In this document: positions 42,482 to 50,394 of the stretch, piece after piece
How the letters are laid out: every line of letters starts with the position of its first letter
Numbering within the stretch: position 1 is the stretch's first letter
Assembly (NCBI RefSeq): GCF_007995215.1
Contig: NZ_VCDK01000001.1
Coordinates: forward strand, 124,001-188,000
Reading direction: 5' to 3'
Source: Shimia ponticola
GTDB taxonomy: Bacteria > Pseudomonadota > Alphaproteobacteria > Rhodobacterales > Rhodobacteraceae
Length of the DNA stretch: 64,000 nucleotides
Translations under genes and position numbers: made by a program
The notes under the pieces: model-generated
Told to the model about the DNA's origin: nothing
The model's input: only the letters and a program-made list of their open reading frames with translations
Databases searched by the model: none

Positions 42482-43939
42482 ATGGCGACGGCGGCGATCA
42501 TTGGCGGTGGTGTGATTGGTGGCGGCTGGGCCGCGCGATTTTTGCTGAACGGCTGGGATGTTCAGGTCTTTGATCCTGATCCTGATGCCGAGCGCAAGAT
42601 CGGTGAAGTGCTGGATAATGCACGCCGGTCTCTGCCGGGGCTTTATGAGGTGGCTTTGCCGCCCGAAGGCCAGTTGAGTTTTCACAAAACGATTGCCGAA
42701 GCGGTGTCTGGCGCGAGTTGGATACAGGAGAGCGTGCCTGAACGGCTTGAGGTCAAGCAACGCGTCTATCAGACGCTGCAGGACACGGCCGATGCCTCGG
42801 CGATTATTGGATCGTCCACGAGCGGGTTCAAACCCTCGGAGCTGCAGGCAGGTGCAGCGCATGCGGGCCAGATCGTAGTCACCCATCCGTTCAATCCGGT
42901 CTATTTACTGCCGCTGGTCGAGTTGGTGACGACCGATAAGAACGCAGCCCCTTTGATCGCGCGGGCGAAAGACATTCTGAGCGGCATCGGTATGTATCCG
43001 CTGCATGTGAAGAAGGAGATCGACGCGCATATCGCCGACCGGTTCCTTGAGGCTGTCTGGCGTGAGGCGCTATGGCTGGTGAAAGACGGGATCGCGACGA
43101 CAGAAGAGATCGACAACGCAATCCGCTATGGCTTTGGCATTCGATGGGCGCAGATGGGGTTGTTTGAAACCTATCGCGTGGCGGGTGGCGAAGCGGGCAT
43201 GAAGCATTTCATGGCCCAATTTGGCCCGGCGCTGAAATGGCCATGGACGAAGCTCATGGATGTGCCGGAATTCACCGACGAATTGGTGGACCTGATTGCA
43301 GGCCAGTCCGATGCGCAGTCAGGTGCCTATTCCATCCGAGAGCTGGAGCGCGCACGCGACAATAACCTTGTGGCGATGATGCGGGCACTGAAGGCGCAAA
43401 ACTGGGGTGCGGGGGCGCTGATAAAGGCGCAAGACCAAGCGATGGAAACCTTGCCGCGTGCGGCAGCAGAGGCCGATGTGAGCGCGCCGATCCCGACGGT
43501 GACACGCGCTGTCCCACTCGATTGGACCGATTACAACGGCCACATGAACGAGGCTCGGTATTTGCAGGCTTTTGGCGACGCGACGGATCGGTTCATGGAA
43601 CTGGTCGGCTGTGACGCGGATTACATCGCCTCAGGCGGGAGCTATTTCACCGCCGAAACCCATATCCGGCATCTGGATGAGGTGAATATTGGTGAAACGA
43701 TCACCATCACCACACAGCTTTTGGCCGGTGCGGGCAAGAAGATGCACCTCTGGCATGAAATGCGGGTTGGGGATCGGCTTGCCGCGACGGGCGAGCATAT
43801 GATGATCCATGTCAGCCTTGAGACCCGCCGGGCCTCGGCACCTGCTGCGCACATCGCAGATACGCTCGCCTTGATTGCTGATGCCCATGCGATGCTGCCT
43901 GCGCCAGAGGGCGCTGGCGCTGCTGTGGGTGTGCGGTGA
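42482..43939 (+). CDS. fused L-carnitine 3-dehydrogenase and betainyl-CoA thioesterase
   Basis: The protein has 485 residues. The N-terminal part has a Rossmann motif IIGGGVIGGGWAARF (5-19), TSGFKPSELQ and THPFNPVYLLPLVEL, as in 3-hydroxyacyl-CoA dehydrogenases and carnitine 3-dehydrogenase. From about residue 340 a hot-dog thioesterase domain follows (PLDWTDYNGHMNEARYLQAF). The fusion matches carnitine dehydrogenases that carry the betainyl-CoA thioesterase, giving glycine betaine after the cleavage step. The ATG at 42482 is set by the GGAGGGGCC site. Its end overlaps the next start (GTGA). Confidence 0.88.
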   Translation: MATAAIIGGGVIGGGWAARFLLNGWDVQVFDPDPDAERKIGEVLDNARRSLPGLYEVALPPEGQLSFHKTIAEAVSGASWIQESVPERLEVKQRVYQTLQDTADASAIIGSSTSGFKPSELQAGAAHAGQIVVTHPFNPVYLLPLVELVTTDKNAAPLIARAKDILSGIGMYPLHVKKEIDAHIADRFLEAVWREALWLVKDGIATTEEIDNAIRYGFGIRWAQMGLFETYRVAGGEAGMKHFMAQFGPALKWPWTKLMDVPEFTDELVDLIAGQSDAQSGAYSIRELERARDNNLVAMMRALKAQNWGAGALIKAQDQAMETLPRAAAEADVSAPIPTVTRAVPLDWTDYNGHMNEARYLQAFGDATDRFMELVGCDADYIASGGSYFTAETHIRHLDEVNIGETITITTQLLAGAGKKMHLWHEMRVGDRLAATGEHMMIHVSLETRRASAPAAHIADTLALIADAHAMLPAPEGAGAAVGVR

Positions 43940-44682
43940 AGCGGGTTTTGATCACCGGTGGCGGCTCCGGGATCGGGCACGCCATGGGGCTGGTTTTCGA
44001 GGCCGAAGGATTTGACGTCTGGGTGACGGATGTCGACGAGGCGGCGCTGGCGGCCTGTCCGGATACCTGGACGACCTGTGCCGCCGATGCAGCCGATGAG
44101 GTGGCCGTGCGCGCGATTATGTCGGAGATCGGCGCAATCGATGTTCTGTGCGCCAATGCCGGTATTGCGGGACCCACGGCGGCATTGGAGGATGTAGGTT
44201 TGCAGGACTGGCAACGCTGCGTTTCCGTGAACCTTGAGGGGGCGTTTCTGGTAACGAAACACGCTGCGCCGCTGATGAAGGCCGCAGGCCGTGGCGCCAT
44301 CGTTTACACGTCGTCGACAGCTGGGCAGCACGGGTACCCCTTTCGTGCGCCGTATTCTGCGGCCAAATGGGCGGTCATTGGCTTGATGAAAACGGCTGCG
44401 ATGGAACTCGGGCCGTATGGCATTCGCACGAACGCCATTTGCCCGGGGGCCGTCGAAGGTCCGCGGATGGAGGGTGTGATGCAGCGCGAAGCAGCGGCCA
44501 AAGGTCTGACGCGCGATGAGATCTACAACGGGTATGCTAGTGGCACTTCGATGCGGTCGCTTGTGACGGCAAGGGACGTGGCCAACATGGCTGTATTTTT
44601 GGCATCTGATGCGGCGCGGTTGGTGTCGGGGCAGGTGATCGCCGTTGATGGACATACCGAAAACCCGGATCCGAAGGTTTAG
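43936..44682 (+). CDS. short-chain dehydrogenase/reductase
   Basis: The protein has 248 residues with GTG start overlapping the preceding stop. Motifs are TGGGSGIG (8-15) for NAD(P), NAGIAG, catalytic Ser in TSST, and YSAAK with the Tyr-Lys pair; LVSGQVIAVDGH closes the domain. It is the last gene of the carnitine block. Its substrate could be a hydroxy intermediate or an unrelated alcohol; the family does not decide. Confidence 0.88.
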   Translation: MKRVLITGGGSGIGHAMGLVFEAEGFDVWVTDVDEAALAACPDTWTTCAADAADEVAVRAIMSEIGAIDVLCANAGIAGPTAALEDVGLQDWQRCVSVNLEGAFLVTKHAAPLMKAAGRGAIVYTSSTAGQHGYPFRAPYSAAKWAVIGLMKTAAMELGPYGIRTNAICPGAVEGPRMEGVMQREAAAKGLTRDEIYNGYASGTSMRSLVTARDVANMAVFLASDAARLVSGQVIAVDGHTENPDPKV

Positions 44683-44702
44683 CGGGCAATGGCCCAGACC
44701 TA

Positions 44703-44746
44703 TGTGGGGGCCCGCCCCTACACCCCCGAAGGTAGTCTGGAAAGAT
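44703..44746 (+). repeat. intergenic repeat family, degenerate copy 3
   Basis: GGGGGCCCGCCCC, CACCCCCGAAGG and TCTGGAAAGATGAAG keep the head, middle and tail of the element but with changed bases. It lies between the SDR stop and the XRE regulator end (44752), in the gap of convergent genes. Confidence 0.5.
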
Positions 44747-44751
44747 GAAGA

Positions 44752-45609
44752 TCAGACGGTGGTAAGCAGCTGCTTGAGGTGGTTGGTCATGTCGCGCGAG
44801 CCGACGGTGGCTTCGCGTACCAGACGGTCGAAATGGCGTGTGACGACATCGACGCGGTCGGCATCGCGGAATGCGAGATAATTTGAGCCCAGATAGATCA
44901 CGGCCAGCAAGGGGCCGAAAATCGTGATGGGAGCAGAGTACAGCCTGTGGGCGTCGAACAGATAGAGGCGCAAAGACGGATAGAGCTGCTCGGTGACCTC
45001 GATCAGCCATTCCAGCTGAGTGAGCCGCGTCTCGCGCGGAAGCCCGTTATAGTAGCCTGTCCCAGCAGCAAAGGCGGCAAGGTCATGGGTGGGCAAGGCG
45101 ATTTCATAGTCAGAGCGTGCACCGCGCATCCAACGTAGGCGGTCGTCGCTGGCACCGATGGCTTGGTCAATTGTGCGTCCGAGCGACGGCTCGTATTCCC
45201 AGCGCAGGGTGTCATGGGTTTTGAGCATGTCCGGCAGGCCTGCGGGGACGTGGCGGATTTTGTAGCCTTGCGCCTCTTGGTGCCATGCAAAGATTTGCTC
45301 GTCGACCAATGCGCGCGGGGCTTCTGTGACCAACATGGAGGCGGCGATCAATTCGCCCACCTGTTCGGGACGTTCGGACAGGCCCAGAAGCCAATCGGCG
45401 CTGACGCCAAGGTGGGAGGCGCATTCCGCGACAACCTGTGCATTTGGCAGCCGTGCGCTATCGGCGGCCAAGAGCTGGGAAATTGTAGAACGGTCGACAC
45501 CAATTGCCCGAGCCAAAGCGGATTGATTTGACCTGACGCGTGCCATCGCCGTTGTGAGGCGTTCGCGAAAAAGCGCAGCGCGATCACGTTTGTCGTGTAT
45601 TGTGCTCAT
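44752..45609 (-). CDS. XRE-family transcriptional regulator with large C-terminal domain
   Basis: The protein has 285 residues. An N-terminal helix-turn-helix of the XRE type (QSALARAIGVDRSTISQLLA, about 29-48) is followed by a 200-residue C-terminal part with no recognised domain, which has segments such as LEWLIEVTEQLYPSLRLYLFD. It is convergent with the carnitine operon and divergent from the desaturase gene, so either could be its target. The length and lack of known ligand-binding domain suggest a sensory role still undefined. Confidence 0.8.
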   Translation of the reverse strand: MSTIHDKRDRAALFRERLTTAMARVRSNQSALARAIGVDRSTISQLLAADSARLPNAQVVAECASHLGVSADWLLGLSERPEQVGELIAASMLVTEAPRALVDEQIFAWHQEAQGYKIRHVPAGLPDMLKTHDTLRWEYEPSLGRTIDQAIGASDDRLRWMRGARSDYEIALPTHDLAAFAAGTGYYNGLPRETRLTQLEWLIEVTEQLYPSLRLYLFDAHRLYSAPITIFGPLLAVIYLGSNYLAFRDADRVDVVTRHFDRLVREATVGSRDMTNHLKQLLTTV

Positions 45610-45661
45610 ATGTTGCGTTTAATCACATACGCTGGATTTTGTGAACCATATCCAGAATTGT

Positions 45662-45689
45662 CTGCCTCTCGCGATCCGGCGAGAGGTGG
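45662..45689 (+). promoter_or_regulatory. hairpin hiding the ribosome site of the desaturase gene
   Basis: CTGCCTCTCGC (45662-45672) pairs with GCGAGAGGTGG (45679-45689) with two G-U pairs and a 6-nt loop; the 8-bp core CCTCTCGC/GCGAGAGG is perfect. The second arm carries the GAGAGG ribosome site 6 bases from the ATG at 45693. Confidence 0.6.
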
Positions 45690-45692
45690 CGC

Positions 45693-46640
45693 ATGGATTA
45701 TGCGACAGGAAAACCGAACTCCCCATTTACCGTATTAGGGCGGAACGTTCGGAAGGCTTGGCAGATCAGAGAGGTGGAGTGGCCGACGCTCACGCTGATC
45801 CTGATCACATATGTCGTGCTGATCGGGGCTTTGTTTCTTCCTGTTTGGGTGGCGGTTCCCGTTCTGGCCGTTGCGATTGCACAGCATGCATCCTTGCAAC
45901 ACGAGGCCATCCACGGCCACCCATTCAAAGCTCAATGGATGAACACCGCATTGATGTGGCCGCCGCTTATGGTGATGGTGCCTTACCTTCGGTTTTACGA
46001 CACCCATTTGGCGCACCATAGGGATGCGCGTTTGACCGACCCCTTGGATGATCCAGAGTCGAATTTCCTGGATCAAGCGGACTGGGACGTGCTGCCGCGA
46101 TGGCTTCAAACCATGTTCAACGCCAATAACACTTTGCTTGGACGCATGATTTTGGGGCCGCTGATTGGTCACGTTGTGTTCATCAGTTCAGACATCCGGG
46201 CAATCATGGATGCTGACAGACGCGTGCTGTGGGGCTGGGCGGTGCATGTTCCGGCTTTGGCACTGGTTTTATGGGGTGTTTGGCTGTCTCCTTTGCCCAT
46301 TTGGGCATTTCTCTTGGCAGCGTATGGGGGGATGGCACTCCTGAAGATCCGTACCTTTGCCGAACACCAAGCCCATGTGCAGGCAGGCGGACGATCAGTG
46401 ATCATCGAAGATCGCGGGCCTTTGGCACTGCTGTTTCTGAACAACAACCTGCATATCGTGCATCACATGCATCCCAACCTGCCATGGTACGCGCTGCCGG
46501 CGAAGTTTCGGGCTGGTCGCGATTTGTACCTGCGGCGGAATGGGAACTATCATTTCAGATCTTATGCCGAGATTTTTGCGCGTTATGCCCTGCGGCGCAA
46601 AGATCCGGTGGCGCATCCGCTCTGGAAGCGGGCAGAGTGA
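45693..46640 (+). CDS. membrane fatty-acid desaturase family protein
   Basis: The protein has 315 residues with several membrane segments. The three histidine boxes are present: HEAIHGH (70-76), HLAHH (105-109) and HIVHHMH (254-260), with EHQAH as extra ligands. This is the diiron desaturase/hydroxylase pattern. The substrate may be an acyl lipid or another hydrophobic compound. The ribosome site is inside a hairpin (45662-45689), suggesting translational control. It is divergent from the XRE regulator. Confidence 0.88.
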   Translation: MDYATGKPNSPFTVLGRNVRKAWQIREVEWPTLTLILITYVVLIGALFLPVWVAVPVLAVAIAQHASLQHEAIHGHPFKAQWMNTALMWPPLMVMVPYLRFYDTHLAHHRDARLTDPLDDPESNFLDQADWDVLPRWLQTMFNANNTLLGRMILGPLIGHVVFISSDIRAIMDADRRVLWGWAVHVPALALVLWGVWLSPLPIWAFLLAAYGGMALLKIRTFAEHQAHVQAGGRSVIIEDRGPLALLFLNNNLHIVHHMHPNLPWYALPAKFRAGRDLYLRRNGNYHFRSYAEIFARYALRRKDPVAHPLWKRAE

Positions 46641-46657
46641 CGCTTTAAGGCAGCGGC

Positions 46658-47560
46658 ATGGCCGCGTGGATTCCAGTCACTTTATTTGCAGCGCTTGCGC
46701 AGACGGTGCGGTTTGTCCTGCAAAAGCAGTTGCGCACAACGGCCCTGTCGACCGCAGGCGCGACGTTTTCGCGGTTCCTGTTTTCATGGCCTTTGCTCAT
46801 TGCGTTGGCCTTGGGCTATGCCGCATCGCGCGGGATGGACATGCCAAACATCAATCCCGGCTTTTGGGTCTATGGGCTGGCTGGCGCCATCGGGCAGATC
46901 ACGGCCACGATGTGTACCGTTGCCCTGTTCCAACATCGCAATTTTGCAGTTGGGGTCACGTTCAAGAAAACCGAGGTCTTGCAGACCGTGATGATCGGTT
47001 TCGTTTTTCTGGGCGAAACCGTGTCTTGGGGCGCGATGGGGGCAATCCTGATTGGGCTTGTCGGCGTGCTGGCCCTGTCTGACACACCGACTGAAAGCGG
47101 AAGTTTCAAAGACAGGTTCCTGACGCCCGCGACCGGGCTTGGGCTTGCCTCAGGTGTGCTCTTTGGAGTGGCGGCGGTCGGCTATCGGGGCGCTGCGCTT
47201 GAGTTGGAGGGCGGGGATGTCTTTTTGCGTGCGGCCTTTGGGTTGGCCATCCTGACGCTTTGCCAGACCGCGATCATGACCGTCTGGTTGGTTTTGCGTG
47301 AGCCCGGAGAGATGGGGCGCGTTCTGCGCGCTTGGCGTGTGGCCGGTTTGGTTGGGGCCACGTCGATGCTGGGATCGCTGGGGTGGTTCACGGCCTTTGG
47401 CCTTCAAAAAGCGGCCTATGTGAAAGCTTTGGGCCAGAGCGAGCTGCTTTTTAGTTTTCTGGCATCCACGTTTTTCTTTGGAGAGCGGTCAACAGCGCGC
47501 GAGCTATTTGGAATTGGTGCGCTGTGTCTCAGCGTTGTTCTGATTATTCTGTTGGGCTAG
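46658..47560 (+). CDS. EamA/DMT family transporter
   Basis: The protein has 300 residues with ten hydrophobic segments arranged as two EamA repeats (about 5-140 and 150-295). Segments such as GVTFKKTEVLQTVMIGFVFL and VKALGQSELLFSFLASTFFF are the typical fourth/fifth helices of the drug/metabolite transporter fold. It follows the desaturase gene by 17 bases on the same strand, so they may be co-transcribed. Its 3' end overlaps the convergent NUDIX gene by 17 bases. Substrate unknown. Confidence 0.85.
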   Translation: MAAWIPVTLFAALAQTVRFVLQKQLRTTALSTAGATFSRFLFSWPLLIALALGYAASRGMDMPNINPGFWVYGLAGAIGQITATMCTVALFQHRNFAVGVTFKKTEVLQTVMIGFVFLGETVSWGAMGAILIGLVGVLALSDTPTESGSFKDRFLTPATGLGLASGVLFGVAAVGYRGAALELEGGDVFLRAAFGLAILTLCQTAIMTVWLVLREPGEMGRVLRAWRVAGLVGATSMLGSLGWFTAFGLQKAAYVKALGQSELLFSFLASTFFFGERSTARELFGIGALCLSVVLIILLG

Positions 47561-48233
47561 CGCCGTAAATCCGCCGAAAGAGGCTGTCTTCGTCATCATT
47601 TTTGAAGAATGGCACCGACGCCGGTGGCCCAATCCGACGAAGGGCGGCAACCTCTGCCAAAACGACTTCGGTGATGAAGGGCAGATTGAAATCGCGCGCC
47701 CGGGCGACCGGAATCCATTGGAGATGAGACAACTCGTCAGACGCGGCAGAGAAGTCATCCGGATCAGATTGCAAGCGTGCTGCGTCCATGAGGAAAAACC
47801 GCGCATCAAAGCGCCGGGGGCGGCCTGGCGGCGTGATGGCGCGAAAGAAGAAATGCAGGTGCTGCGCGTCTGGGACATGCCCCTTGGCGGCAAACTCTGC
47901 CCAGTCTGCAGGTGGCGTGGCCCACGTACCCGGGGCGCCGATCACTTGTCCGGTTTCCTCCCACACCTCGCGAATAGCGGCAGCGGATAAGGCATTGGTC
48001 AAATCTGTGCTGCTGTCTTCGCGCAAGCGCGTCGCGCAGGGGTCCGATACTGGCTGTGCAAGGGCGACGTCGGCATCGGCTGCATCGACCGCTCCGCCCG
48101 GAAAGACAAACTTGTTGGGCATGAACGCGGCTTTGGCACCCCGTTGACCCATCAGGATTGCAGGCCCTTCTGCCGTGTCACGCAAAAGGATTACCGTTGC
48201 GGCGTCGCGGATGGAGGTGGGGTCGGATGTCAT
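47544..48233 (-). CDS. NUDIX hydrolase
   Basis: The protein has 229 residues. The Nudix box is GGAVDAADADVALA... AAIREVWEETG, an extended form with the REVWEETG helix that binds the metal. The branch resembles the alphaproteobacterial NUDIX proteins of the Nudt19/CoA type. It would hydrolyse a nucleoside diphosphate-linked substrate. The start at 48233 gives a normal N-terminus. It overlaps the end of the DMT transporter gene on the other strand. Confidence 0.88.
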   Translation of the reverse strand: MTSDPTSIRDAATVILLRDTAEGPAILMGQRGAKAAFMPNKFVFPGGAVDAADADVALAQPVSDPCATRLREDSSTDLTNALSAAAIREVWEETGQVIGAPGTWATPPADWAEFAAKGHVPDAQHLHFFFRAITPPGRPRRFDARFFLMDAARLQSDPDDFSAASDELSHLQWIPVARARDFNLPFITEVVLAEVAALRRIGPPASVPFFKNDDEDSLFRRIYGASPTE

Positions 48234-48280
48234 TCCCCTTGTGTAGCGCAGCGGCGCATGTGCGCCAGCCCAAAACTGGG

Positions 48281-48670
48281 TCAGGGGGCAGGATCGGGGT
48301 CGGGCGTTCCGCCAAACCCATGCATGCGTCTGGCCCATTGAAAGGCCACGATCAGCCCCTTGAGACGCGGCAAGAGCGCCAGAGCCAGTGCAGTGCAGCC
48401 AATGGCGAACACGGCAAAAAGCACGAGCGGCTCAGGGCGAAACTGAACAAAATAGATGTGCAACAGCGGCGCCATAAGGTGACCGACAATCAACATCGTC
48501 AGCCATGCCGGACCATCATCAGCGCGTTGATGAGACAGGTCTTCGCCGCAGTGATCGCAGGCCCCTGCCACCGTGAGATAGCCGCTGAACATATGGCCTT
48601 TGCCGCAATTCGGGCAGCGGCGGAGAAATCCACGACGGGTGGCAAGGCCAAGAGGACGGTCTTCGATCAT
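48281..48670 (-). CDS. DUF983 membrane protein with zinc-ribbon-like start
   Basis: The protein has 129 residues. RRCPNCGKGHMF and CDHCGEDL form a four-cysteine zinc-ribbon-like head, followed by two membrane segments (about 60-105). This is the DUF983 layout; function unknown. The ATG at 48670 is taken because homologues begin shortly before the cysteine motif; a TTG at 48733 would extend it. It lies upstream of the NUDIX gene on the same strand. Confidence 0.8.
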   Translation of the reverse strand: MIEDRPLGLATRRGFLRRCPNCGKGHMFSGYLTVAGACDHCGEDLSHQRADDGPAWLTMLIVGHLMAPLLHIYFVQFRPEPLVLFAVFAIGCTALALALLPRLKGLIVAFQWARRMHGFGGTPDPDPAP

Positions 48671-48861
48671 GCGGGGCTTGTGCCGCACGGGCGTGATCCG
48701 AGCAAGACCGGGCCGCTGCGGCAGATCAGCCAAAAAAAAGATTTCAAAATTTGCGACGGAACCGTTTTGGGGCTGCGTATCAGCTGTGTGATCGACGGGG
48801 TTGAGGCCGTTGGTTGCACCTCAAAAGAAATGCTCCTCAGGACAAAGACAAAGGAAAGACA

Positions 48862-49347
48862 ATGAAAACGACAACAGTGATTGCAGGCTTGATGGCAGCG
48901 ACCCTTGCGTTGACGGCGACCCATGCCATGGCGCGTGGCGGGCACGGCAAAGGGCCGCAGGCGACGTTCGAGCAACTGGATGCGGACGGGTCGGGCGAGG
49001 TCACGCAGGCGGAAATGGCGGCTTGGCGTGATGCGCAACGCGCGGCCGCGGATACCGATGGTGATGGGGCACTGAGCCGTGAGGAAATGCTGGCAGCCGC
49101 AGAGGCGCGCAACGCAGAGCGTGCCGAGCGCCGGATTGACCGGATGATCGACCGGATGGATGCTAACGGCGATGGCGTCGTTCAGTTCGACGAGATGCCG
49201 GAACGCAACGCTGACCGCGCGGCAGAGCGCTTTGCCCGCGTTGATACCGATGGCTCTGGCGGTCTGAGCGAAGCGGAATTTGATGCCGCCAAAGACAAGC
49301 GCGCGGGCCGCAAGGGCAAGCGCGGTGAAGGGCGCGACAGAGGCTGA
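48862..49347 (+). CDS. exported EF-hand calcium-binding protein
   Basis: The protein has 161 residues with a signal peptide (MKTTTVIAGLMAATLALTATHAMA) and four EF-hand loops: DADGSGEVTQAE (40-51), DTDGDGALSREE (64-75), DANGDGVVQFDE (100-111) and DTDGSGGLSEAE (128-139). The basic C-terminal tail is KRAGRKGKRGEGR. It should bind calcium in the periplasm. It is the first gene of a block with an ECF sigma factor, a membrane partner and a periplasmic sensor, and may feed its signal to them. An AAAGGAAAG ribosome site is visible. Confidence 0.9.
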   Translation: MKTTTVIAGLMAATLALTATHAMARGGHGKGPQATFEQLDADGSGEVTQAEMAAWRDAQRAAADTDGDGALSREEMLAAAEARNAERAERRIDRMIDRMDANGDGVVQFDEMPERNADRAAERFARVDTDGSGGLSEAEFDAAKDKRAGRKGKRGEGRDRG

Positions 49348-49366
49348 CCAAGGCGGCAGGATTTGT

Positions 49367-49394
49367 CCGGCCCTGCCAGTTGCGGTAGGGCCGG
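49367..49394 (+). other. hairpin between EF-hand and ECF sigma genes
   Basis: CCGGCCCTGCC (49367-49377) pairs with GGTAGGGCCGG (49384-49394) with one G-U pair and a 6-nt loop. No T-run follows (AGAACACG), so it may be an mRNA processing or stability element that lowers expression of the downstream sigma genes relative to the EF-hand gene. Confidence 0.55.
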
Positions 49395-49412
49395 AGAACA
49401 CGGGACGGAGTA

Positions 49413-50003
49413 ATGGCTCTGGATGCGAGGCCAATATCAGATGCAGGGGTGACCGATGAGGCCCTGTTGGTGCTGTTCGCCAATGGCGATCGCGAGGCCG
49501 CGCGTCTATTGACCATCCGGTTGGCTCCGATTGTTCTGTCCCACGCGGCGCGGGTTCTTGGTGATCAGGCAGAGGCAGAAGACGTCACGCAGGAGGCGTT
49601 GATGCGCCTTTGGAAGATTGCTCCGGATTGGAGGCAAGGCGAAGCGAAGGTCACGACCTGGCTTTACCGCGTTACTGCCAACCTGTGTACAGACCGGCTT
49701 CGAAAGCGGCGGCCAAGCGGCTTAGACGATGTTCCTGAACCGGATGACGGCAGGCCGTCAGTTGCGCAGTCTATGCAAGACGCGGCCCGCGCAGAGGCGT
49801 TACAACAGGCGCTTATGACGTTACCCGAGCGACAGAGGCAGGCGGTCGTGTTGCGCCATATCGAAGGTCGTGCAAACCCGGAAATCGGCGAGATTTTGGG
49901 AATAAGCACCGAAGCGGTCGAAAGCCTGACGGCCCGAGGAAAACGCGCTTTGGCTGCGGCATTGGCCAATCGCAAGGATGAATTGGGGTTCACCGATGAC
50001 TGA
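49413..50003 (+). CDS. ECF RNA polymerase sigma factor
   Basis: The protein has 196 residues. Region 2 reads DQAEAEDVTQEALMRLWKIA and region 4 reads NPEIGEILGISTEAVESLTARGKRAL. The order with an EF-hand gene before it and a membrane partner and metal-sensor-like protein after it defines a separate envelope-stress or metal-stress sigma system from the one at 22.8-23.4 kb. It overlaps the next gene by a few bases. Autoregulation is likely for such factors, but no matching promoter was found. Confidence 0.92.
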   Translation: MALDARPISDAGVTDEALLVLFANGDREAARLLTIRLAPIVLSHAARVLGDQAEAEDVTQEALMRLWKIAPDWRQGEAKVTTWLYRVTANLCTDRLRKRRPSGLDDVPEPDDGRPSVAQSMQDAARAEALQQALMTLPERQRQAVVLRHIEGRANPEIGEILGISTEAVESLTARGKRALAAALANRKDELGFTDD

Positions 50004-50394
50004 CAAACAAGACCCTTTCAAAAGCGAATTGACCGACGATCATCTTGAAAGCGCATTCGCGGCTTTGCGTGGGCAAGAGGTCAAACCGTCCAACGCGCTC
50101 TTGGCGCGGATCATGGCGGATGCCGAAGAGGTGACGCGCGACCGGGCAGCACACGAGACATCTGCTGCAATACCGGATCGCAAAGGGCTGCGTATTTGGG
50201 TGCGGCAGATAATGGCGAGCCTCGGCGGCGCACCCGGGGCCGTGGGCTTGGCAGCGATGGCGTGTCTTGGTGTCGGGATTGGACTGAACCCACCCGCGGT
50301 GATCGAGGCATTGGAAACCACTTATTTTGGCGTCAGTGATGTCTACGTGCTTGAGATGATCCCCGACCTGCAAGGAGAGCTGATAGATGGCTGA
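49996..50394 (+). CDS. putative membrane-anchored anti-sigma-like protein
   Basis: The protein has 132 residues. An N-terminal acidic helical part (KSELTDDHLESAFAALRGQ) and one membrane segment (about 81-100, GAVGLAAMACLGVGIGL) are seen; no zinc-binding anti-sigma motif is visible. Position between the sigma factor and the periplasmic sensor, with both boundaries overlapping, supports a partner role for the sigma factor. The start at 49996 follows the ATGAC overlap with the sigma stop. Confidence 0.7.
   Translation: MTDKQDPFKSELTDDHLESAFAALRGQEVKPSNALLARIMADAEEVTRDRAAHETSAAIPDRKGLRIWVRQIMASLGGAPGAVGLAAMACLGVGIGLNPPAVIEALETTYFGVSDVYVLEMIPDLQGELIDG

Noticed and set aside
43642-44655. A 337-codon minus-strand frame
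   Set aside because: It is antisense to the end of the carnitine dehydrogenase and the SDR gene, both well supported.
48751-48780. A GGAAC-like element upstream of the EF-hand gene as ECF promoter
   Set aside because: No matching -10 element at a usual spacing could be placed, so the assignment would be guesswork.
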